DNA from: Propionibacterium sp.
GTDB taxonomy: Bacteria; Actinomycetota; Actinomycetes; Propionibacteriales; Propionibacteriaceae
Direction: 5' to 3'
NCBI GenBank assembly: GCA_022837595.1
Contig: JALHFX010000107.1
Location: 1-8,961 of the forward strand
Length of the DNA: 8,961 nt
The notes under the pieces are model-generated. The model was not told where the DNA came from. It made no database searches and saw nothing but the letters and a program-made list of their open reading frames with translations. Within the stretch, counting starts at the first letter, position 1, and the number at the start of each line of letters is the position of its first letter. A program made the position numbers and the translations under genes. Positions 1 through 6,105 of this stretch are shown here, piece after piece.

Positions 1-546
1 CTGCTGGAATGGTGTCATGCGACCGGCTGGAGTCAGCATGAAGACGTTCAACCGGTCGCGTCCACGCATCGCATATTCTGCGGACGAACCGGTGTCTCCA
101 CTGGTGGCACCTAGAATATTGAGTCTGGCATCGCGACGCTCAAGCTCATACGCGAAGAGTTCGCCAAGCAATTGCATAGCCATATCTTTGAACGCTGCCG
201 TCGGCCCATTCGACAAATGCCCCAACCACAGCGGCCCGTCCCCGATTCTCTCGACCGGCACGATACTCGATGAGGCAAACTTTTCGGCGGTGTAAGCGCG
301 CTGACAGATACCCAGCAGATCATCGCTGGGGATATCGTCCACGAATAGACTGAGCACCCGGTGGGCCAGCGCCGGATATCCCTGCGTAGCAAGCACGCTG
401 CGCCAGCTTTCCAGCATGGCACTATCCAACTGCGGGTATTCTGCAGGCACATACAGCCCACCATCGGCGGCTAGTCCTTCAAGCAGAATGTCACTAAAGC
501 TGGCAGTCGGCGATCCGGCAATCCCGCGCGTCGAGACATATCTCAC
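1..546 (-). CDS. thrC: Threonine synthase, N-terminal part (3' end outside window)
   Basis: Threonine synthase converts O-phosphohomoserine to threonine and phosphate, the last step of threonine biosynthesis, using pyridoxal phosphate in the cytoplasm. The minus-strand frame from a GTG at 546 stays open for 182 codons to the window edge, so the C-terminal part is missing. It opens (V/M)RYVSTRG, followed by the FSDILLEGLAADGGLYVP block near residues 17-34 typical of the family. GPTAAFKDM at 114-122 carries the expected PLP-binding lysine (K120), and GATSGDTGS at 146-154 is the cofactor phosphate-binding loop. TPAGRMTPFQQ at 172-182 also fits the long, class II enzymes. The GTG start is chosen because the next in-frame codons upstream reach a stop with no other start and because it gives the usual N-terminus; the AGGG before it is a weak, close Shine-Dalgarno. 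It follows clpX after 179 bases and is probably transcribed separately. Confidence 0.93.
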   Translation of the reverse strand, partial: MRYVSTRGIAGSPTASFSDILLEGLAADGGLYVPAEYPQLDSAMLESWRSVLATQGYPALAHRVLSLFVDDIPSDDLLGICQRAYTAEKFASSSIVPVERIGDGPLWLGHLSNGPTAAFKDMAMQLLGELFAYELERRDARLNILGATSGDTGSSAEYAMRGRDRLNVFMLTPAGRMTPFQQ

Positions 547-725
547 GTGCCCTAGCTTATCTGGCGGGCTTGAAAACGCGGGGATAGACGGCTATATGCG
601 CGCCGACCAAGTCGTTCGCGGCAATCCTATCGAGTAATCGGCAGGGCTAAACCACCATCAGCTGTTGCCCCACCCAACCCTTATTCGCGTATAACCGGCC
701 ACCAATAGGCCGATCGGTGGACTGG
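547..725 (-). other. Intergenic region between clpX and thrC
   Basis: This 179-base gap holds no credible gene. Just after the clpX stop there is a modest hairpin, described separately. I looked for a thrC promoter on the minus strand and found only weak matches, for example TAGGAT about 85 bases upstream of the GTG, without a convincing -35 box. No threonine leader peptide, T-box or riboswitch is evident by eye. Confidence 0.5.
698..719 (-). terminator. Weak hairpin after clpX, possible terminator
   Basis: On the minus strand CCACCGAT and ATTGGTGG can pair as an 8-bp stem, with one G-T wobble, around a 6-base loop. It starts about 6 bases after the clpX stop codon. There is no U-run after it, and an alternative CGGCC/GGCCG pairing competes with it, so termination here is only a possibility. 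Confidence 0.3.
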
Positions 726-2003
726 TCAGGCAGACAACTCGGCTCGCTGAGCCATCTGCTCGCGAGAGAAGAGTAGCGGCTCTTCTTCGCCGCGCACGGC
801 CTCGGCTGTCACCACGACCTGACCGATCTCCCGACGACTGGGTACCTCAAACATGACCTCGAGAAGTAGTTCCTCCAAGATGGCCCGCAGTCCGCGAGCC
901 CCGATACCCCGCTCCAGTGCTTTCGCTGAAATCTCAGCTACCGCCTCGTCGGTGAAATCGAGCTGGACGTCGTCGATCTCGAAAAGCTTGGCGAATTGCT
1001 TCACCACCGAATTTCGGGGCTCCACCAAGATGCGCTGCAAGGCGGTCTGGTCGAGGTTCGGGACGGTGGCAATCATCGGCAGTCGTCCGATGAACTCCGG
1101 GATCAACCCGTACTTGTGGAGATCTTCCGGGCGTACACCAGCAAAAGGATCGTCGACCCGTTTGGCCCGAATGTCCTGAGTAGCGGTGAACCCGAGCGGA
1201 CGCTTACCGATCCTCGAATCGATGATCAGTTCCAGACCCGCGAACGCGCCACCTACGATGAACAACACGTTAGTGGTGTCGATCTGGATGAACTCTTGAT
1301 GCGGGTGCTTTCGTCCACCCTGCGGCGGCACGGACGCGACGGTGCCTTCCAGGATCTTCAGCAGTGCTTGCTGAACGCCCTCACCGGAGACATCCCGGGT
1401 GATCGATGGATTCTCTGATTTACGGGCAACCTTGTCGATCTCATCGATATAGATGATGCCGGTCTCAGCCTTTTTCACATCGAAGTCCGCTGCCTGGATG
1501 AGCTTCAACAGAATGTTCTCGACGTCCTCGCCGACATAGCCTGCCTCGGTCAACGCGGTGGCATCGGCAATGGCGAACGGCACGTTGAGCATCCGAGCCA
1601 GGGTCTGGGCCAGGTAGGTCTTTCCACAGCCGGTGGGCCCGATCAGCAGGATATTGGATTTCGCCAGTTCGACGTCAGGATCATGAGCGTGTCCCGATCC
1701 GGCCTGGGCTCGGATGCGCTTGTAGTGATTGTAGACGGCGACCGAGAGCGTCTTCTTCGCCGAATCCTGGCCAATGATGTACTGATCTAAGAAATCACGG
1801 ATCTCTGCCGGGCGCGGCAGCTCACTGGGGGTATTGGACGACGGCTCGTCGCTGAACTCCTCTTCGATGATCTCGTTGCACAGCTCAATGCACTCATCGC
1901 AGATATAGACACCAGGTCCGGCAATGAGCTTCTTGACCTGCTTCTGACTCTTTCCACAGAACGAGCATTTGAACAGATCGCCACTCTCACCGATGCGAGC
2001 CAT
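726..2003 (-). CDS. clpX: ATP-dependent Clp protease ATP-binding subunit ClpX
   Basis: ClpX is the AAA+ unfoldase that recognises degradation tags, unfolds the substrate and threads it into the ClpP chamber. The 425 residues are full length for the family. The N-terminal zinc-binding domain has Cys13, Cys16, Cys35 and Cys38. The AAA+ core has Walker A GPTGCGKT at 122-129, pore loop GYVG at 155-158, Walker B IIYIDE at 183-188, an RKH pore loop at 231-233, the arginine of EFIGRLP at 307 and sensor-2 GARGLR at 368-373. The ClpP-docking loop reads LGF at 270-272 in place of the common IGF, as in other actinobacterial ClpX. The ATG at 2003 is preceded by AAGGAGA at good spacing. It lies 111 bases after clpP2 and may be cotranscribed with it or use its own promoter. 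No defect is seen. Confidence 0.98.
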   Translation of the reverse strand: MARIGESGDLFKCSFCGKSQKQVKKLIAGPGVYICDECIELCNEIIEEEFSDEPSSNTPSELPRPAEIRDFLDQYIIGQDSAKKTLSVAVYNHYKRIRAQAGSGHAHDPDVELAKSNILLIGPTGCGKTYLAQTLARMLNVPFAIADATALTEAGYVGEDVENILLKLIQAADFDVKKAETGIIYIDEIDKVARKSENPSITRDVSGEGVQQALLKILEGTVASVPPQGGRKHPHQEFIQIDTTNVLFIVGGAFAGLELIIDSRIGKRPLGFTATQDIRAKRVDDPFAGVRPEDLHKYGLIPEFIGRLPMIATVPNLDQTALQRILVEPRNSVVKQFAKLFEIDDVQLDFTDEAVAEISAKALERGIGARGLRAILEELLLEVMFEVPSRREIGQVVVTAEAVRGEEEPLLFSREQMAQRAELSA

Positions 2004-2114
2004 CGTCTCTCCTTCGCCCCTAAACTGGGCTGGGCAGTTCCCTGTCGCGCCTTTGCTGAGGTCTCAACACTAACCCCCATCGAGGTGCTCGGGCTAAGGC
2101 CAGCCGCAATACGG

Positions 2115-2795
2115 TCAACGTTCCGGTTCGGACAGCGATGTGAGAATATCGTCGATCATGCCGTACTCGACTGCCTCTTGGGCGGTCAAGAACTTGTCGC
2201 GCTCGACATCGGCACGAACCTTCTCAATGGACTGCCCAGTGTTCTCTGCCAGCATCTGCTCCATCTGGTTTCGAATACGCATGATCTCGCGAGCCTGGAT
2301 CTCCAGGTCGGACGACTGTCCGTATGAGCCGTCGCCCCCCATCGAAGGCTGATGAATCAAGATCCGCGAGTTCGGCAATGCCAGCCGCTTGCCCTTTGCG
2401 CCCGCAGCCAGAATCACCGCGGCCGCAGAGGCAGCCTGCCCCAGACAAACGGTCTGCACGTCCGGTTTGATGTAGTTCATCGTGTCGTAGATCGCTGTGA
2501 GCGCTGTGAATGAGCCGCCCGGCGAATTCAGGTAGATCGACACTTGACGTTCGGCGTCCATCGATTGCAAGCAGAGCAGCTGCGACATCACGGCATTGGC
2601 AATCTCATCGGTGATGGGAGTGCCCAGGAAGATGATGCGCTCTTCGAAGAGCTTGGTGTACGGATCGACACGGCGCACACCGTAGCTGGTGCGTTCCTCC
2701 CACTGCGGGATGATGTAATCCATTCGTGGTTGAGCGCCCGCCGTGCTGAATGGCTGGACAGGCAGGTTGGTGCCGGGGATCAGGTTGGGAGTCAT
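2115..2795 (-). CDS. clpP2: ATP-dependent Clp protease proteolytic subunit ClpP2
   Basis: This is a serine peptidase of family S14, the degrading chamber subunit that works with ClpX or ClpC. In actinobacteria one ClpP1 ring and one ClpP2 ring together make the active 14-mer. From the ATG at 2795 it has 226 residues. The catalytic triad is complete: Ser123 in GQAASAAA, His148 in ILIHQPSMGG, and Asp200 in ERDKF. The oxyanion-loop SPGGS is at 91-95. The MDYIIPQWEER stretch near residue 25 and the SMGGDGSYGQSSD handle loop mark it as ClpP2 rather than ClpP1. The ATG at 2795 is preferred over a GTG at 2807 because GAGG sits six bases before it. The start lies eight bases after the clpP1 stop, so the pair is one operon. 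With clpP1 broken, this is the only intact ClpP subunit in the window. Confidence 0.96.
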   Translation of the reverse strand: MTPNLIPGTNLPVQPFSTAGAQPRMDYIIPQWEERTSYGVRRVDPYTKLFEERIIFLGTPITDEIANAVMSQLLCLQSMDAERQVSIYLNSPGGSFTALTAIYDTMNYIKPDVQTVCLGQAASAAAVILAAGAKGKRLALPNSRILIHQPSMGGDGSYGQSSDLEIQAREIMRIRNQMEQMLAENTGQSIEKVRADVERDKFLTAQEAVEYGMIDDILTSLSEPER

Positions 2796-2801
2796 CTGCT
2801 G

Positions 2802-2805
2802 CCTC
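2802..2805 (-). promoter_or_regulatory. clpP2 ribosome binding site overlapping clpP1 stop
   Basis: On the minus strand GAGG lies six bases before the ATG at 2795 and shares bases with the TGA stop of clpP1 (2806-2804). It decides the clpP2 start in favour of this ATG. The layout suggests translational coupling, with ribosomes ending clpP1 helping to start clpP2. Confidence 0.6.
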
Positions 2806-3326
2806 ACTGGTTTGGTGCGTCGGAGCCGGGGATCTGGGACGCACGCTCGAGAACGTGGTCGATGAAGCCGTATGAGAGGGCCTCAGGTGCAGTGAACCAC
2901 CGATCGCGGTCAGAATCCTTGGTGATCTGATCGATGGTCTGCCCGGTGTGCTGGGCGATCAGTTCGGCCATCTGCCGCTTCAGGTGCACCGACTGCTCCC
3001 GGTGCGCCGGCGCAAAGGAGGAACTGGCCCATGGATGCTGCCAGGCCCATGGCCACGGTCGCTACGTCGTTGCTGATCCACTGCATGGTGTCGTAGATCG
3101 CCATGCCCGAGTCAACCGACCCGCCTGGAGAGTTGATGTACAGGTAGATGTCTTTGTGCGGGTCCTCAGCGTTGAGAAGCAGCATCTGGGCGCAGATGGC
3201 GTTGGCGTTCTCGTCGCGCACCTCAGAGCCGAGGAAGACGATACGGTTCGCCAAGAGCGACTGGTAGACGTTGTCGGTCATGCCTGCACCGGATCCGGCC
3301 GCGCCTGCGGCTCGCAGTGTTGTCAT
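2804..3326 (-). pseudogene. clpP1: ClpP1 proteolytic subunit, broken by internal deletion and frameshift
   Basis: This was the ClpP1 partner of the neighbouring clpP2. From the ATG at 3326 the frame reads a normal ClpP1 N-terminus: MTDNVYQSLL, then IVFLGSEVRDENAN, YINSPGGSVDSG and GLAASMGQFLLCAGAPG with the catalytic serine. After position about 2999 the frame turns to an unrelated tail ending at a stop at 2910. The true C-terminal part continues in another frame from about 2998: EQSVHLKRQMAELIAQHTGQ, then DSDRDRWF with the catalytic Asp, and ends at the stop at 2804. Compared with remembered ClpP1 proteins, about 30 residues are missing at the junction, the KRYALPHARI-MHQP-GG to IQA block, which contains the catalytic His and part of the handle. 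The implied loss is about 92 bases (2 mod 3). Neither piece alone could be an active peptidase. A sequencing or assembly gap is a real alternative. Other possible starts are TTG 3368, GTG 3338 and ATG 3281. Confidence 0.9.
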
Positions 3327-3511
3327 GTCTGAATTCACACTGACGAACTTACAACCCCGCGCTGACAAAACCGAACGTGCCTCTCTGCTTTTCGCTGGAG
3401 GCGTTCGCTGGTCGACAGTTCGAGGCCCTCAATAGGCGATTCCCGCTTGCGGTAGCAATACCAGCGTCGAGAATGGCGCTGTCGGCGTATCACAGATCTG
3501 AGGTGGCAGAT
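3327..3511 (-). promoter_or_regulatory. Upstream region of the clpP1-clpP2 operon
   Basis: The gap between the second AI-2E-family gene and clpP1 contains no gene. It probably holds the clp operon promoter. A TGTAAG hexamer at 3348-3353 on the minus strand could be a -10 box, with a poor -35 match (TTCGGT) 16 bases upstream. A weak -35 would suit an activator-dependent promoter, and a ClgR-like site lies further upstream at 3389-3406. There is no clear Shine-Dalgarno before the ATG at 3326. No CIRCE or HAIR heat-shock operator was seen. Confidence 0.45.
3389..3406. promoter_or_regulatory. Candidate ClgR activator site upstream of clpP1
   Basis: The plus strand reads TTTTCGCTGGAGGCGTTC. It fits the operator described for ClgR of Corynebacterium (WNNWCGCYNANRGCGWWS, from memory) at every position but one, where the central A is G. 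ClgR is the actinobacterial activator of clpP1P2, so a site about 63 bases before the clpP1 start is where one would expect it. It lies some 50 bases upstream of the probable transcription start. The assignment rests on motif and position only. Confidence 0.45.
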
Positions 3512-3513
3512 CT
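3494..3513 (-). terminator. Short hairpin at the end of the AI-2E gene pair
   Basis: AGATCTG and CAGATCT form a perfect 7-bp stem around a 6-base loop, overlapping the stop codon at 3512-3514. No U-run follows on the minus strand. It could slow or end transcription of the AI-2E operon before the clp promoter, but the support is weak. Confidence 0.3.
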
Positions 3514-4807
3514 AGCTCTGGCCCCAGGCCCCCCGCACTTCGGGCTGGTTCGAGATCAGCGAGTTGATCCATCGAGCCTTGGGGTCGGCGTCCACCAACA
3601 AAGACTTGACCAGTTGGGTGCATGGCAGCGCGATGAGCGCCCCCAACGGGCCGAAGACCCAGGACCACAAGAAGAGCGAGATCAACGCGACCGTGGCATT
3701 CACACCAACCGCATTGCCGGTCACCTTCGGCTGGAAGACCCCCTGAACAATCCACGTGGTGACAAGGTAAATGCCGAGCAGCCACAAGGCTGTCTGCCAG
3801 CCGTTGGCCACGAATGCGACCAAGAGCGGGGGGATGAGGGAGAAGAAGAAGCCGACACTGGGCACGTAGGTCATCAGCCACGTAAGGAGCGCCCAAACCA
3901 CCGGCAGCGGCACCCCAAGAATCCGCAATTCAACATAGTTGAGTCCGGCCATCAGCGCTCCGAACCCGGTACTGACCAGCCAATACCGGCGAATGCCGGT
4001 GCTGAACTCACGCATTGCGGCGACGATGCGAGGATGGGTATCCCCGGCAACGGCGATCCGTCGGCCCCAACTCGGGACATCGAGCAACATCATGATCAGT
4101 GCGGAAATGATCACGCCGAGCACACCTACGATCCCGGAAAAACCGGAGTAGACCTGACCGGCTGCACCCAGAATCTGATTCATATTGACCTGGGCCTTTG
4201 ACAAATCGATCGCGCTGCGTTCGATGCCAAGTTTGTCAAGCAATTCGGGCACACGGTTGATCAGATCTGATGCTTGGTTCCAGTACTGCGGGACGACCGA
4301 GACGATCTCGCCGACAGCCCAGGTTGCGACCAGGCCGACCACCCCGAGACTGACGAACAAGGCCCCTGCTATCGACACCATTGCGAGGGCTTTCGGAACG
4401 CCGTGGCGACGCAGGATGTTCTGCAGTGGATAGACGACGATGACCAGGTTCAGCGTGAGAAATGCTGGCGCCAGCAGCCAACCGAGTTGCCGCAAGAGCC
4501 ATAGCGACCCAGCGACTCCGACCACACCGAGCAGAATGACGACCAGCCGAGGCAGCTGCGGCGGGGCACCACCATGCGGGCCCTGAGGCACTCGTGACGG
4601 ATCGGAGCTGAAAGCCATATTGAAACGGTGTTGTTCGGCCAATAGTTCAAGCCCGGTCATCTCCGGACCAGCAGCTTCGACGACACGACGATCAAGGGCA
4701 GTGGCTCCTGCACCACCCCTCTTCTGCGGCGTCACAGTATCGCTGAACTCCGGTATCCGGTGTAGGAGATGGGGTTCCTCGTGCTTCGTTGACTCGGGAT
4801 CCGGCAT
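3512..4807 (-). CDS. AI-2E family transporter (second of tandem pair), long N-terminal extension
   Basis: This is a multi-pass inner-membrane protein of the AI-2E/PerM family (PF01594 by recognition). Members have been linked to export of autoinducer-2, to Na+(Li+)/H+ antiport and to other solutes; the substrate here is unknown. It has 431 residues. About 86 hydrophilic residues come first, then hydrophobic segments near 88-106 and 111-128, further pairs, and the conserved C-terminal blocks TYVPSVGFFFSLIPP and QPKVTGNAVGVNATVA, followed by GALIALPCTQLVKSLL. The ATG at 4807 is supported by AGGGGAG six bases upstream, so the extension is probably real; an internal ATG at 4619 has no ribosome site. 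It starts 28 bases after the upstream paralog and is probably cotranscribed with it. The two are related throughout the membrane part, so they arose by duplication, but clearly diverged. Confidence 0.88.
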   Translation of the reverse strand: MPDPESTKHEEPHLLHRIPEFSDTVTPQKRGGAGATALDRRVVEAAGPEMTGLELLAEQHRFNMAFSSDPSRVPQGPHGGAPPQLPRLVVILLGVVGVAGSLWLLRQLGWLLAPAFLTLNLVIVVYPLQNILRRHGVPKALAMVSIAGALFVSLGVVGLVATWAVGEIVSVVPQYWNQASDLINRVPELLDKLGIERSAIDLSKAQVNMNQILGAAGQVYSGFSGIVGVLGVIISALIMMLLDVPSWGRRIAVAGDTHPRIVAAMREFSTGIRRYWLVSTGFGALMAGLNYVELRILGVPLPVVWALLTWLMTYVPSVGFFFSLIPPLLVAFVANGWQTALWLLGIYLVTTWIVQGVFQPKVTGNAVGVNATVALISLFLWSWVFGPLGALIALPCTQLVKSLLVDADPKARWINSLISNQPEVRGAWGQS

Positions 4808-4835
4808 CGCTCACTCCCCTGAGAATTGGGTGCGA

Positions 4836-5972
4836 CTACTCATCATCATCAAAGGATAGATTGTCGTCTGCTGGTTGGGCGTCCGCGGGATCGCTGGCGA
4901 TAAGCGTATTGATCCAGCGGGCGCGAGGATCGAGATCGATGATCAGGGACTTGACCAACAGCGTCATCGGCAGCGCCAGCAAGGTACCCAAGCCGCCCAG
5001 TACCGAAGCCCACAACAGCAACGAGGCGAACGAAACGGTCGGCGTTACACCAACCGATTCTCCGGCAAAGCGCGGCTGGATAAGGCTCTGAATAACGAAG
5101 TTCAGCACCGAATAGACAACCACGACCATCAGCGCCGTCTGCCAGCCCTTGGCGAACAGCGCTACCGCCATTGGCGGGATCAGTCCGATCACGAAGCCGA
5201 TATTGGGAATGTAGTTGGTGAGGAAGCTGAAGATACCCCAGACGATCACCAGGGGTACACCCATGATTGCTAGGGCAATGACGTCGAAGACAGCCACAAT
5301 GAGACCGAAAACGGTTGTCACGAGCCAATATCTCCGCACGCCGTGGGCGAAGTTGCCAATACCTGTGAAGATTCGGGAGCGCTGCACCTTGAGCATCCCC
5401 AAACGAGCGTCCAGCCCGGGGGTGTCCATGGTCATGAAGACAATGGCAGCGATGATGACACCAATCAGCGCCAGCGCCGAGGATGATGCCGATAGTACGG
5501 AAGTCGCTGCTCCGATGAAACGGGTTGGGTCGAGGGACGACAGCATCCGACTGATCGCGGCGCTATCGAGACCGAGGGTGTTGATCGCGAAGCTCTCGAT
5601 CTGCTTGTAGAAGACGTTGAATTCGTTGGCATACTGCGGCAAGATCCCGATCATCTCGGTCACCGACCAGACGAGTCCGGCAACCATCGCTATCAAAACA
5701 GCGAAGACGGCGAGCGAGACGACCACCGCGCTCAGCCAGGACGGGGTACCTTTGCGCACCAACCAGGTGTGCAAGGGATAGGCGGTAATCATGAGATTGA
5801 TCGCCAAGAATAGCGGCGCGATGAAGTCGGCGAACTGACGCAGACCGATGAGGCAGATCAGCGAAGCTGCGATCCCGACGACGATGACATTGAATCGCGG
5901 ATTCATCGTCGGTGCGCCCGAGAGGTTGAACGCCGGCTGGGCGTCCGCAGAGTTCGATTGGCCCAGCGGCAT
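4836..5972 (-). CDS. AI-2E family transporter (first of tandem pair)
   Basis: This is a 378-residue AI-2E/PerM-family membrane protein, the usual length for the family. A short polar N-terminus of about 27 residues is followed by hydrophobic segments beginning at FNVIVVGIAASLICLIGL, a large loop near 105-155, and a C-terminal membrane bundle. Family blocks visible are NYIPNIGFVIGLIPP and QPRFAGESVGVTPTVSFA, then GTLLALPMTLLVKSLI, ending in a cytoplasmic-looking tail DLDPRARWINTLIASDP and an acidic end (DDDE). The ATG at 5972 has GGAGG five bases upstream. It is first in a likely two-gene operon. A TGTAAT at 6008-6013 just after the long hairpin could be its -10 box, without a recognisable -35. 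What it transports cannot be read from the sequence; the AI-2 name comes from the family, and no luxS or lsr gene is in view. Confidence 0.88.
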   Translation of the reverse strand: MPLGQSNSADAQPAFNLSGAPTMNPRFNVIVVGIAASLICLIGLRQFADFIAPLFLAINLMITAYPLHTWLVRKGTPSWLSAVVVSLAVFAVLIAMVAGLVWSVTEMIGILPQYANEFNVFYKQIESFAINTLGLDSAAISRMLSSLDPTRFIGAATSVLSASSSALALIGVIIAAIVFMTMDTPGLDARLGMLKVQRSRIFTGIGNFAHGVRRYWLVTTVFGLIVAVFDVIALAIMGVPLVIVWGIFSFLTNYIPNIGFVIGLIPPMAVALFAKGWQTALMVVVVYSVLNFVIQSLIQPRFAGESVGVTPTVSFASLLLWASVLGGLGTLLALPMTLLVKSLIIDLDPRARWINTLIASDPADAQPADDNLSFDDDE

Positions 5973-6014
5973 TGCTACCTCCGACTAGATGGGACAGCTT
6001 GCATCTTATTACAG

Positions 6015-6068
6015 GACTGCGGCTCCCCGAGGCCACCACCAAAGGCTGGTGGTCGGGGAGCCGCAGTC
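6015..6068 (-). terminator. Long hairpin between tig and the AI-2E operon
   Basis: GACTGCGGCTCCCCGA at 6015-6030 and its exact complement at 6053-6068 form a perfect 16-bp stem. A further CCACCA/TGGTGG pairing (and CC/GG) lies inside, with a GG bulge, giving about 24 pairs in all. It begins about 37 bases after the tig stop and ends about 42 bases before the AI-2E start codon. It is most likely the tig transcription terminator, but there is no U-run on either strand, so a role in mRNA stability or as a REP-like element is possible. Confidence 0.6.
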
Positions 6069-6105
6069 AGAGCTGACTCAGTTGTCAGATTCGGCCGCCT
6101 GGGCG

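Noticed and set aside
111..464. Minus-strand 117-codon frame in the first 500 bases
   Set aside because: It is an out-of-frame shadow of thrC, which runs open through the same bases in another minus-strand frame and carries the FKD and GATSGDTGS motifs.
2910..3060. Programmed ribosomal frameshift as the explanation for clpP1
   Set aside because: About 30 conserved residues, including the catalytic His, are absent from all frames at the junction, so no frameshift could restore a working enzyme; there is also no slippery run.
3377..4201. Plus-strand open frame of 274 codons opposite the second AI-2E gene
   Set aside because: The product is rich in His, Gln, Asp and Arg with no domain, and the minus-strand frame encodes a well-recognised membrane protein.
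4836..5972. Assigning the AI-2E genes as autoinducer-2 exporters
   Set aside because: The family name does not fix the substrate; some members act as Na+/H+ antiporters, and no luxS or lsr genes are in view.
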